NCBI RefSeq assembly: GCF_004322395.1
Contig: NZ_SCTW01000154.1
Coordinates: 1 to 64,000 of the forward strand
Reading direction: 5' to 3'
Source: Methylobacter sp.
GTDB taxonomy: Bacteria; Pseudomonadota; Gammaproteobacteria; Methylococcales; Methylomonadaceae
DNA length: 64,000 bases
Below are positions 1 through 7,254 of the stretch, piece by piece; position 1 is the stretch's first letter; every line of letters starts with the position of its first letter. Made by a program: the position numbers and the translations under genes. The notes beneath the pieces were generated by a model, which saw only the letters and a program-made list of their open reading frames with translations, was not told the DNA's origin and made no database searches.

Positions 1-121
1 TCAGGCTTGGGTTTTTTTTTGCCCGGGATTTAGGCTGAACCGACATATAATCAGAAAAGAATTTGCACAGGAATGTGTAAAATTATAGCCAGTCAAAGTT
101 GGCAGTTCATAGACTTATCAG

Positions 122-403
122 TTATACCCAGTGCTGACTGTTTTCTATCTCCCAATGGCCGCGCACGGTTTCGGAAAACGCGGCAAATCGGTCAGCGAAG
201 TCAGGTAGTACCGGCTTCGGTGCTGGTTTTGTTGCCAATGAGTCGGGTCGATTTGACTCGTCCCACCGCCTGCAAGCCCTGCCATTCTGGCTTTTGCAAC
301 AGCCAGGCAATATCACGGCTGAGGCTATAACGACGAATTTCCAAGCGGCCATGATTTTTGTCGACGGTTTCATGAACCTCCAGGGAACCTTTATCGGCTG
401 ATG
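122..403 (-). pseudogene. ISAs1-family transposase fragment, frameshifted
   Basis: The minus strand encodes the C-terminal half of an ISAs1-type DDE transposase in two frames. One frame reads ADKGSLEVHETVDKNHG and, further on, VGRVKSTRLIGNKTSTE. The second frame then continues YYLTSLTDLPRFSETVRGHW and ENSQHWV. The frame changes near 209-222, so a small indel has destroyed the gene. The fragment stops (TAA, 122-124) right after HWV, where complete family members continue with LDVVF or similar. Its 5' part is cut off at 403, where the IS3-type end begins. It is a dead remnant; the family assignment comes from recognising the VRGHWxIENSxHW signature. Confidence 0.75.
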
Positions 404-1290
404 TGTCAACACTTTTCCGGACACACGGTTAAGCAGCTTTATGCTGCAATTCATAGTCAATCGGCGATAAATAGCCATTTGCGGAATGAAGGCGTTCACG
501 GTTGTAAAAGACTTCAATATACTCAACCTGTCTAGTCTCCGCCCGGGTTTGATAAGTCTGATGGTGTATCAGTTCGGTTTTCAGGGTATGAAAGAAGCTT
601 TCTGAAACCGCATTATCCTAACAGTTGCCTTTACGGCTCATGCTCTGCCGGATACCGTGCTGTTTTAATAGTGCCCGGTGACTGTCCGAAGCATATTGAC
701 TGCCTCGGTCGCTATGCCACAACAAGTCTTTCCCGGGTTTCCGTTTCCAAATGGCCATCAGTAGCGCGTCGTTCACCAGCTTATCCCTCATGTGCTCCGT
801 CATTGACCAGCCGACCACTTGCCGGGAATACAGATCAATCACAACCGCTAAATACAACCAGCCTTCTTGAGTATGGATAGTGGTAATATCGCCAGCATAG
901 GCCTGATTGGCCTGACTCACTGTAAATTGACGATCCAGATGATTAGGTGCAATCGACTGGTCATGCTTGGAATTCGTAGTGGTCTTGAATTTACGTTTCG
1001 TTTTACAAACCCAATCGGCTTCCCGCATCAACCGGCCTATCCGTCGTCGACTGACTGCCTGGTCCCGGTTTAATAACGATTTTTGGAGTCGCCGGGTTCC
1101 ATAGGTAGAGCGACTCTTCTTGAACAAGCCCTGGATAATAGTCGTCAGTTCAATATCATCCGATTCGATCCTGGTTTGAGCGCGATGCCGCCAAGCATAG
1201 TAGGCACTTCGGGAAACTTGCATAAAGCGACACATCGAATCAATTGGAAACTCGGTATCATGAACAAATTTCAGTTAGCAATGTATAGAT
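404..1290 (-). mobile_element. IS3-family element, one end intact, orfA side lost
   Basis: The element starts at 404 with TGTCAACACTTTTCCGGACA, a typical IS3-group terminal repeat, inserted into the ISAs1 remnant. It contains an OrfB-type integrase on the minus strand (429-1274). Before argG there are only about 100 bases upstream of OrfB, and I see no orfA reading frame and no matching opposite terminal repeat. The copy is therefore truncated on the argG side. The right boundary is approximate. Confidence 0.65.
429..1274 (-). pseudogene. IS3-family OrfB transposase with an in-frame amber codon
   Basis: This frame encodes an IS3/IS150-type OrfB integrase: an HTH-21-like N-terminus (MCRFMQVSRSAYYAW), then the rve DDE core with GDITTIHTQEGWLYLAVVID (first Asp), HSDRGSQYAS (second Asp), and the region after RKGNC. 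At 618-620 a TAG replaces the Trp codon of the conserved [15 protein letters not shown] motif. The same frame continues as [19 protein letters not shown] to a natural TAA at 429-431, so the catalytic Glu region lies after the stop. The gene is broken by one substitution and also lacks orfA, so it could move only if complemented in trans or by suppression. Confidence 0.85.
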
Positions 1291-1346
1291 AGCGCGATTG
1301 CCCTGTTTAAAGTGGGTACGTTGCTGCCGAAACTCGTATTTTCCGG

Positions 1347-1352
1347 TATAAT
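1347..1352 (+). promoter_or_regulatory. Possible -10 box for argG
   Basis: TATAAT lies 34 bases before the argG ATG. The best upstream partner, TTGCTG at 1321-1326, is 20 bases away, which is longer than ideal. The promoter sits at the edge of the IS remnant. Assignment is by position and consensus only. Confidence 0.4.
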
Positions 1353-1385
1353 TTGCCGCATTTTTTAACTTAGGGTACAGGCATT

Positions 1386-2600
1386 ATGTCGGAAATTAAT
1401 AAGGTGGTTTTGGCTTATTCCGGAGGTTTGGATACTTCCGTCATTCTTAAGTGGTTGCAGGATGTTTACGACTGCGAAGTCGTTACTTTTACGGCTGATT
1501 TGGGGCAGGGCGAAGAAGTTGAGCCTGCGCGGGCCAAAGCCCAAGCGATGGGCATTAAGGATATTTACATCGAAGATCTGCGTGAAGATTTTGCTCGCGA
1601 TTATGTTTTTCCGATGTTCCGCGCCAATACGATTTACGAAGGCGAATATTTGCTGGGTACTTCGATTGCCCGTCCTTTAATTGCCAAGCGACTCATAGAC
1701 ATCGCCAATGAAACCGGCGCGAACGCCATTTCTCACGGCGCAACCGGCAAGGGTAATGACCAAGTGCGTTTTGAGCTGGGCGCTTATGCACTGCGTCCCG
1801 ATATACAGATTATTGCGCCTTGGCGTGAATGGGATTTAACTTCTCGTCAAACATTGCTGGCTTATGCTGAAGAACATAATATCCCGGTGGAAATGAAAAA
1901 AGGCAAAGCATCGCCTTATTCGATGGATGCCAATTTACTGCATATTTCTTATGAGGGTCGGATTCTGGAAGACCCTTGGGCGGAACCTGAAGAAGATATG
2001 TGGCGCTGGACTGTTTCACCGGAATCAGCGCCCGACAAACCGACTTACATTGAGCTGACTTACCGTCTGGGTGATATTGTTGCTATCGATGATGTACCTT
2101 GCACGCCTGCTACAGTTCTGGAGCAATTAAACAAAGTTGCCGGCGCTAATGGTATCGGTCGATTGGATATTGTGGAAAATCGTTATGTCGGTATGAAATC
2201 GCGCGGCTGTTATGAAACTCCGGCCGGCACTGTGATGCTCAAGGCGCATCGCGCGATCGAATCATTAACGCTGGACAGGGAAGTGGCGCATTTAAAAGAT
2301 GAACTGATGCCGCGTTATGCTTCTTTAATCTACAATGGTTACTGGTGGAGCCCTGAGCGGAAAATGATGCAAACCATGATTGATGCATCTCAAGCCAATG
2401 TTAACGGCAAAGTCAGGCTCAAACTTTATAAGGGCAATGTCATCGTTGTCGGCCGCGCTTCCGATACTGACAGTCTGTTTGATGAAAGTATTGCGACGTT
2501 TGAAGATGATGGCGGTGCATACAACCAAAAGGACGCCGAGGGCTTTATCAAGTTAAACGCGTTGAGAATGCGGATAGCCGCAGCCAAGCGGTTAGGCTAA
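1386..2600 (+). CDS. argG: Argininosuccinate synthase
   Basis: ArgG joins citrulline and aspartate with ATP hydrolysis to AMP, giving argininosuccinate in arginine biosynthesis, in the cytoplasm. The N-terminus carries the PP-loop nucleotide-binding motif [15 protein letters not shown] (residues about 9-23). The family segment [15 protein letters not shown], which contacts citrulline and aspartate, follows near residue 118, and the signature GRILEDPW is in the middle of the chain. At 404 residues it has the usual bacterial length. The ATG is preceded by AGGGTACAGGC. It stands alone between IS debris and a membrane protein gene, with a strong hairpin directly after its stop. Confidence 0.97.
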   Translation: MSEINKVVLAYSGGLDTSVILKWLQDVYDCEVVTFTADLGQGEEVEPARAKAQAMGIKDIYIEDLREDFARDYVFPMFRANTIYEGEYLLGTSIARPLIAKRLIDIANETGANAISHGATGKGNDQVRFELGAYALRPDIQIIAPWREWDLTSRQTLLAYAEEHNIPVEMKKGKASPYSMDANLLHISYEGRILEDPWAEPEEDMWRWTVSPESAPDKPTYIELTYRLGDIVAIDDVPCTPATVLEQLNKVAGANGIGRLDIVENRYVGMKSRGCYETPAGTVMLKAHRAIESLTLDREVAHLKDELMPRYASLIYNGYWWSPERKMMQTMIDASQANVNGKVRLKLYKGNVIVVGRASDTDSLFDESIATFEDDGGAYNQKDAEGFIKLNALRMRIAAAKRLG

Positions 2601-2610
2601 CTGGTAATGT

Positions 2611-2643
2611 AGGCAGCATAAAATTGTAAATTTTATGCTGCCT
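2611..2643 (+). terminator. Perfect 15-bp hairpin after argG
   Basis: AGGCAGCATAAAATT and its exact reverse complement are separated by 3 bases, 10 bases after the argG stop. A clear U-run is missing (GTCTTCC follows), so termination may be inefficient or the hairpin may protect the 3' end. Confidence 0.6.
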
Positions 2644-2808
2644 GTCTTCCATAAAATGTATTTAAATAAAATGCAGGATTTGTGTATTAAGCTTGTATAA
2701 TCGCCAGTCCGGTAGCAAAACTACCGACATAGTTTGTTATGAAAAAAATAATAATTGTTCGGTCAGGATTTGTTGCCGTAAGTTCCTGATTTCGAGAGGA
2801 AGTAATTA

Positions 2809-3420
2809 ATGAGCGATATAGATAAGACAAATTCAGTAGTGGAGACGTTGTACGGCAGTGCTCCTACGGCTCTGCAAAGAGTGCCTTCGCATCATGCATT
2901 AATGAAAGTTAACAGATTGTTGCTGACGATAATCTGTGCCTTGATGGTTATTATTTTAATAGCGGGTTTTTTATTGTTTCCAAGCGATAGTTTTTTAACA
3001 CGATATAAAAGTGCCACTGCTACTGAGGCCTACGCGGCCGAGATGAATCCGGTATTGTCAGCAGAAGTTAACGCTCTGAAGGGGCAACTGGTCGGCTTGG
3101 TCAGCGGCTCAATTGAAAGCAAACTGAACGCGTTGGAAGAGAGTATTCGGGTAGGTTCCGTATCCAGTTCCATCGGCGCTATAGAAGACTTGAAAAACGA
3201 CCTTAAAGTTCTTCGCTCCTATTCAGAACCAGCCAAGAAAGGAAAGGAGACTATTTCTAATGAGCAGTTGATGCAGGAAATGTCCCAATTAAAACGCCTG
3301 ATCTATGTGACTCTTGCGTCGTGCGGTTTGATGCTGGCGGCAGTTGCAGGTATTTGGATTAAAAATCGCAACCGTTTGCCTTATAAGGAAACCAGAATAA
3401 GTTATTTGGAAAAGGATTAG
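2809..3420 (+). CDS. Hypothetical protein with two membrane helices
   Basis: I do not recognise this 203-residue protein. It has a short polar N-terminus, a hydrophobic helix at about residues 35-57 (LLLTIICALMVIILIAGFLL), a mostly helical soluble middle of about 110 residues rich in Glu, Lys and Ser (LNALEESIRVGSVSSSIGAI), and a second helix at about 164-183 (LIYVTLASCGLMLAAVAGIW) followed by a basic tail. The layout suggests that both termini face the same side, with a helical or coiled-coil loop on the other. GAGAGGAAGTAATTA before the ATG is a good ribosome site. A strong terminator follows, so it is probably a single-gene transcript. Confidence 0.75.
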   Translation: MSDIDKTNSVVETLYGSAPTALQRVPSHHALMKVNRLLLTIICALMVIILIAGFLLFPSDSFLTRYKSATATEAYAAEMNPVLSAEVNALKGQLVGLVSGSIESKLNALEESIRVGSVSSSIGAIEDLKNDLKVLRSYSEPAKKGKETISNEQLMQEMSQLKRLIYVTLASCGLMLAAVAGIWIKNRNRLPYKETRISYLEKD

Positions 3421-3438
3421 TCAATTCTTTCAGATATA

Positions 3439-3480
3439 AAAAAAGCCGCCCCAAGTCTAAGACAGGGGGCGGCTTTTTTT
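3439..3480. terminator. Bidirectional Rho-independent terminator
   Basis: AAAAAAGCCGCCCC and GGGGGCGGCTTTTTTT form a GC-rich stem with A and T runs on either side. It lies between the plus-strand membrane protein gene and the minus-strand cytochrome gene, so it can serve both convergent transcripts. Confidence 0.9.
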
Positions 3481-3497
3481 GTGTTTGCGATCCGGAT

Positions 3498-3836
3498 TTA
3501 TTTAGTTTCCAGGTATTTGTACAGAGCATCAACAGCTTGATCTTCGCCGTATCCAGCTTTAGTAACGGCTGGGTTTTTCATGATTTCAGCTATAGCTTTA
3601 GGCATGCCGCCTTTGCCTTCTTTTAAAACGGTTTCGAATTTCGCTCTGTCCAGTTGACCCGCTTTAATTAAAGCAGATAATTGTGGGTTTGAAGCGATAT
3701 CGTGGCAAGTGCCGCAACCGCGACCGAAAGCGCGCTCATAAATTTTCTTACCAACATCAGCAGCTTCGTCAGCAAATACTTGTCCGCTTAAAGTGATTAA
3801 AGCAATACCAGCTAATGTACCTAATGATTTTTTCAT
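3498..3836 (-). CDS. Periplasmic monohaem c-type cytochrome
   Basis: This 112-residue protein has a Sec signal peptide (MKKSLGTLAGIALITLSGQVFA) and one haem site, CGTCH, in GRGCGTCHDIASNP at about residue 41. The likely axial methionine is in the GKGGMPKAI segment. The size and the single haem fit a small class I cytochrome c that carries electrons in the periplasm. Its donor and acceptor cannot be told from the sequence. AAGGAGAGAACAAT before the ATG is a strong ribosome site. It has its own leader and shares the terminator above. Confidence 0.88.
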   Translation of the reverse strand: MKKSLGTLAGIALITLSGQVFADEAADVGKKIYERAFGRGCGTCHDIASNPQLSALIKAGQLDRAKFETVLKEGKGGMPKAIAEIMKNPAVTKAGYGEDQAVDALYKYLETK

Positions 3837-3865
3837 ATTGTTCTCTCCTTTTGGTAGTAAAAAAA

Positions 3866-3900
3866 GAACTGTTGTTTATTTTTGAAGAAAATAACAGTTC
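3866..3900. repeat. Inverted repeat upstream of the cytochrome gene
   Basis: GAACTGTT (3866-3873) and AACAGTTC (3893-3900) are exact inverted copies with an AT-rich spacer, 30-64 bases upstream of the cytochrome start. It could be an operator or an mRNA leader hairpin. Nothing else is visible between 3837 and 4043. Confidence 0.45.
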
Positions 3901-4043
3901 GATTGAAAGTAAAACTGTGAAAGCATAGGGAATTTGACGGAAAAATTCAATTGTTTATTTATTTATTTTCCTCGAGTTATATTATCGACGAAAGCTATGA
4001 ATGATAACTGAATCATTTGATCGTAAATCATGGCAAATAATAA

Positions 4044-5438
4044 TTAACCAAGCTGGCGTGTCTGAAACCAGCTCAGCTTGTCATGTAACGTGACTACGGT
4101 GCCGATAATGGTCAGAGTAGGCGGCTTAATATCCTGACCGGCAATCTTGCCCGGCAGTGTTTCCAAAGTCCCGGTAATCACTCGCTGATTCGACGTAGTG
4201 CCTTGTTGAACAATGGCAATAGGTAAATCTTTGGGACTGCCGTGCTCAATCAGCGACTGGCAGATTTTTTCCAGGCCGGCCAGCCCCATATAGATGACAA
4301 TGGTCTGATTGGGTGCTGCAAGTTGCGTCCAGTTCAAATTAACGGAATTATCTTTTAGGTGGCCGGTGACAAAAGTGCAGGATTGCGCATGATCCCGATG
4401 AGTTAGCGGGATACCTGAGTAAGTTGCGCAGCCGGAAGCGGCGGTAATGCCGGGAACTACCTGAAAGTTAATGCCTTGCTGCATCAGGGTTTCAATTTCT
4501 TCGCCGCCGCGGCCGAATATGAACGGATCGCCGCCTTTTAAGCGCACCACCCGTTTCCCGGCTTTAGCCAAGTCAGCCAGCAGGGTATTGATGGATTCTT
4601 GAGGCAGCGCATGATATTGCCGTTGTTTGCCGACATAAATCTTTTCTGCATCCCTGCGCACCAAATCGAGTATTTCCGGCGATACCAGCCTGTCATAAAC
4701 GACCACATCAGCCTGCTGCATCAATCGTAATGCGCGAAAAGTCAACAAATCCGGTGCGCCGGGACCCGCGCCGACCAGATAAACTTCGCCGAGATTGGTA
4801 TTTTCTTTTTGCTTGAGCAGGGTTTGCTCTAATTGCTGTTCAGCCTCCAACTCCTTACCGGAGAAGATCAGCTCAGCGACAGTGCCCTGCAAAACATTCT
4901 CCCAGAAAATTCTGCGTTGAGCCGGCTTCTTAATATGCTGCTTGACCTTATCCCTGAATCTATCGGCCAGATCAGCGAGGCGGCCATAGGCGGGAGGAAT
5001 CACTGTTTCTATTTTAGCCCTCAGCAAGCGGGCTAATACCGGTGTGGCGCCGCCGGAGGACACAGCCGCAATAATCGGTGAGCGGTCGATAATGGCCGGA
5101 AAAATGAAGGTGCAAAGCTCGGGATTATCGACCACATTAACCGGGATGTTTTGTTCTGTCGCCGTCTTGGCAACCAGGCAATTGGTTTTTGCATTATCGG
5201 TTGCCGATACCACTAACCTGAATTCACCAAGATCAGCAGGGGAGAATGACTTTTGCAGCAGTGTTAAGTTATGAGTTGTCTGTAGACTCAATACTGTAGG
5301 GCTCATCTTGCTGGCGATCACGGTAATTTTTGCACCGGCTCGAGCCAATAATTCAATTTTTCGGGCGGCGATTTCGCCTGCACCGATCACCAGACAAGCC
5401 TGGTCTTTAAGCTTTAAAAATACGGGGAAATAATCCAT
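4044..5438 (-). CDS. cysG: Siroheme synthase (dehydrogenase/ferrochelatase plus uroporphyrinogen-III methyltransferase)
   Basis: CysG makes siroheme, the cofactor of sulphite and nitrite reductases, from uroporphyrinogen III. The N-terminal half is the precorrin-2 dehydrogenase/ferrochelatase (Met8-like) module with the NAD-binding sequence VIGAGEIAARKIELLARAGA. From about residue 217 the SAM-dependent SUMT module follows, with VYLVGAGPGAPDLLT and the motif VVRLKGGDPFIFGRGGEE. At 464 residues it is the usual length of the trifunctional enzyme. It is divergent from tusA, 79 bases away, which fits a shared sulphur-metabolism context. Confidence 0.96.
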   Translation of the reverse strand: MDYFPVFLKLKDQACLVIGAGEIAARKIELLARAGAKITVIASKMSPTVLSLQTTHNLTLLQKSFSPADLGEFRLVVSATDNAKTNCLVAKTATEQNIPVNVVDNPELCTFIFPAIIDRSPIIAAVSSGGATPVLARLLRAKIETVIPPAYGRLADLADRFRDKVKQHIKKPAQRRIFWENVLQGTVAELIFSGKELEAEQQLEQTLLKQKENTNLGEVYLVGAGPGAPDLLTFRALRLMQQADVVVYDRLVSPEILDLVRRDAEKIYVGKQRQYHALPQESINTLLADLAKAGKRVVRLKGGDPFIFGRGGEEIETLMQQGINFQVVPGITAASGCATYSGIPLTHRDHAQSCTFVTGHLKDNSVNLNWTQLAAPNQTIVIYMGLAGLEKICQSLIEHGSPKDLPIAIVQQGTTSNQRVITGTLETLPGKIAGQDIKPPTLTIIGTVVTLHDKLSWFQTRQLG

Positions 5439-5454
5439 TTAATTACGATGATTC

Positions 5455-5483
5455 TTGGATTTAAAAGAGGATGGTATTATAAG
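5455..5483 (+). promoter_or_regulatory. Sigma-70-type promoter for tusA-like gene
   Basis: TTGGAT and TATAAG are spaced by exactly 17 bases, with the -10 box ending 34 bases before the tusA-like ATG. It lies in the short divergent gap shared with cysG. Confidence 0.6.
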
Positions 5484-5517
5484 CGCACCAAACTTAGTTG
5501 AGAAAACTTAAAAAACT

Positions 5518-5748
5518 ATGATCGAATTTAACCTGGAATTAGATGCCAGTGGATTGAATTGCCCATTACCCTTGTTGCGCCTGAAAAAAGCCCTGATGGA
5601 CATGTCCAGCGGCGATATTGTCAAAGTGATTGCAACCGATCCTGCCGCACATTTGGACTTTGGCGTTTATTCTGACCAGACCGGGCATCAAATCATTCAA
5701 TTGATAAAAGAATCCGATAAACAGATTTTTTATTTCAAAAAGAAATAG
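5518..5748 (+). CDS. TusA/SirA-family sulphur-carrier protein
   Basis: This 76-residue protein has the TusA fold signature: LDASGLNCPLPLLRLKKALM with the CPxP motif and its sulphur-accepting cysteine at about residue 15. Family members pass persulphide sulphur between proteins, for example for tRNA thiolation or cofactor synthesis. The partner here is unknown. The protein is divergently transcribed from cysG. A role in sulphur trafficking is well supported, but calling it the true tusA orthologue would be going too far. Confidence 0.9.
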   Translation: MIEFNLELDASGLNCPLPLLRLKKALMDMSSGDIVKVIATDPAAHLDFGVYSDQTGHQIIQLIKESDKQIFYFKKK

Positions 5749-5988
5749 CGTAGGCCGAAATAAGGCCACCCAAGTCTGTCGAAGGGCGTAGCGCGAGGTA
5801 GAGTTTCCGGCGAATCCGGGAGGAAACAGCCGGAAAAGCTTTCGCTCCTTACCTACATAATCCACATGGATGTGGTGACCGCGATTGCTCCATGCAATCT
5901 TGCGGCATTTCCTCCATCCGTGGAGGTCAAGCGGATATTGCAGGAGCAAATATCTGTCCATGTAGGCAACGCCTGTTCTCGCTGCCGC
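5749..5988. repeat. Intergenic stretch with palindromic structure
   Basis: No gene is supported here. CCTACAT near 5854 and ATGTAGG near 5959 are inverted copies. Between them lies a smaller hairpin, CCTCCA-TCCG-TGGAGG (5911-5926). The core GCTCCATGCAATC recurs in a related form (GCTCCATGCAGTC) near 38163. This looks like a dispersed intergenic palindromic element between convergent genes. Confidence 0.35.
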
Positions 5989-6516
5989 TCAAATAGGCTT
6001 ATTCCTGTCTACAGAGTTAAACGTTGCCCGCCATGCCTGAAGTTTTTGTTCATAAGAGAGGGACGCATGCGCCGGGCTAGTAGAAGGAAGACGCATATAG
6101 CTGACCGGAACGGTGCCGACAGTAGGCAAGACATAGCGCCGGTAGGTCGCTTCCGCTTTTGCTCCATTGAAGAACACTGCGTGGATATTGTTATGGGTAT
6201 TAAAGAAACTCTGAAAGTCATTGACAGTGATGGAGTTGGTTTCAATTTTTGCGTCCAAGCTGCCGACTCGCGTACAGGATCGCAGCACATCCCATAGTGC
6301 GATGCGGGCTGTCTTTAATTCATGTAGACGAGCATCATAGGAAGAGTCATGATCAAACCCGAGCAGTTCAGCCATGATTTTCCAGAACGCGTTACGGCGA
6401 TTTGCATAGTATTGACCTGCCGCTAAAGATTCCCGTCCCGGCATGCTGCCCAGAATTAATATTTCGGAACTTGAATCTGCAATTGGTTCGAAACAGAATA
6501 AAAGTGGATTTGTCAT
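5989..6516 (-). CDS. Mug-family DNA glycosylase (DNA-deoxyinosine/uracil type)
   Basis: This 175-residue protein belongs to the uracil-DNA glycosylase superfamily. The N-terminal motif EILILGSMPGRESLAAGQYY, then NRRNAFWKIM, and the C-terminal motif LPSTSPAHAS match the small Mug-like enzymes often annotated as DNA-deoxyinosine glycosylases. They remove damaged bases such as hypoxanthine or uracil at the start of base-excision repair. The exact substrate cannot be read from the sequence. It lies 28 bases downstream of the MreB-like gene on the same strand and may be co-transcribed with it. Confidence 0.85.
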   Translation of the reverse strand: MTNPLLFCFEPIADSSSEILILGSMPGRESLAAGQYYANRRNAFWKIMAELLGFDHDSSYDARLHELKTARIALWDVLRSCTRVGSLDAKIETNSITVNDFQSFFNTHNNIHAVFFNGAKAEATYRRYVLPTVGTVPVSYMRLPSTSPAHASLSYEQKLQAWRATFNSVDRNKPI

Positions 6517-6544
6517 GATGTCCTAAATGTCGCCTGCCAGTATT

Positions 6545-7078
6545 TTATGGAAAAAGCAGTTGGCCTCCAATCCGGGTAAAGTCTAGCCGCTGTAACTCCT
6601 CTTTGTTAAGTTCGGGACCAGTCCACACATAAACCTTTCGGGCGCCAGCCATGCTGCAAAGTTCGGCAAACGCGCGAATTTCAATTTGAGTTAAACCTCC
6701 TTCCAGCATGTCCAATGGATGAATAATAACAACCGGGGATGGGGTAAAATTCGGCACAGCTTTCTTGATGAAGTGTTTCAGGGTACGTTCAGCAACAGCG
6801 AAGTCTGCCAACAATGTTCGCGGGTGTTTAAATCCATTAACTACCGTAACATTGGGTAATCCTGTTTTAGTGTTTGCCTCATGACCAACTGCTAAGATTA
6901 AAGATTTACGGTTGGTGTTTTCTATAGCAATGATGGGCACGTCTTTGAACTCTTTATCGGATTGAACATGAAGTACAGATAAATGTTCCGGTTTAACTCG
7001 TATATATAATGTACTGCGAAAGAAATTGAATATGTGGTTTATTTTGTCGGCTAACAAGTTATTATCTGATGCCTGCAT
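6545..7078 (-). CDS. Stand-alone MreB-like (actin fold) N-terminal-domain protein
   Basis: The middle of this 177-residue protein resembles the first subdomain of MreB. ILAVGHEANTKTGLPNVTVV matches the MreB segment around VGxEAKxMLGRTP, and LLADFAVAERTLKHFIKKAV matches VIADFxVTExMLxxFI. It continues PVVIIHPLDMLEGGLTQIEI and GARKVYVWTGPEL in the place of MreB PSGITxVExRAVxEAA and the region after it. It ends there, so the second actin domain and most of the nucleotide site are missing. It could regulate or cap MreB filaments or have another role. The complete start and the absence of frameshifts suggest a real gene, not debris. Confidence 0.65.
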   Translation of the reverse strand: MQASDNNLLADKINHIFNFFRSTLYIRVKPEHLSVLHVQSDKEFKDVPIIAIENTNRKSLILAVGHEANTKTGLPNVTVVNGFKHPRTLLADFAVAERTLKHFIKKAVPNFTPSPVVIIHPLDMLEGGLTQIEIRAFAELCSMAGARKVYVWTGPELNKEELQRLDFTRIGGQLLFP

Positions 7079-7254
7079 CCCTAAACTCCATTACTTACAA
7101 ATTGATTTAAGGCTTTCTGTAACTGTGCTTCTAACAGAATAACCGAAATAAATTAATTAATCAGGCAACTTTTAAAGTTAGATCTATAATGCCATAAAAG
7201 TAAGTACAGATAGTCAAAATAATCTCCCAAAAAACACTTTTGAGCTCAGACAAA

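Noticed and set aside
5866-6297. Plus-strand open frame over the DNA glycosylase gene
   Set aside because: It overlaps a well-supported minus-strand glycosylase gene and has no family signal.
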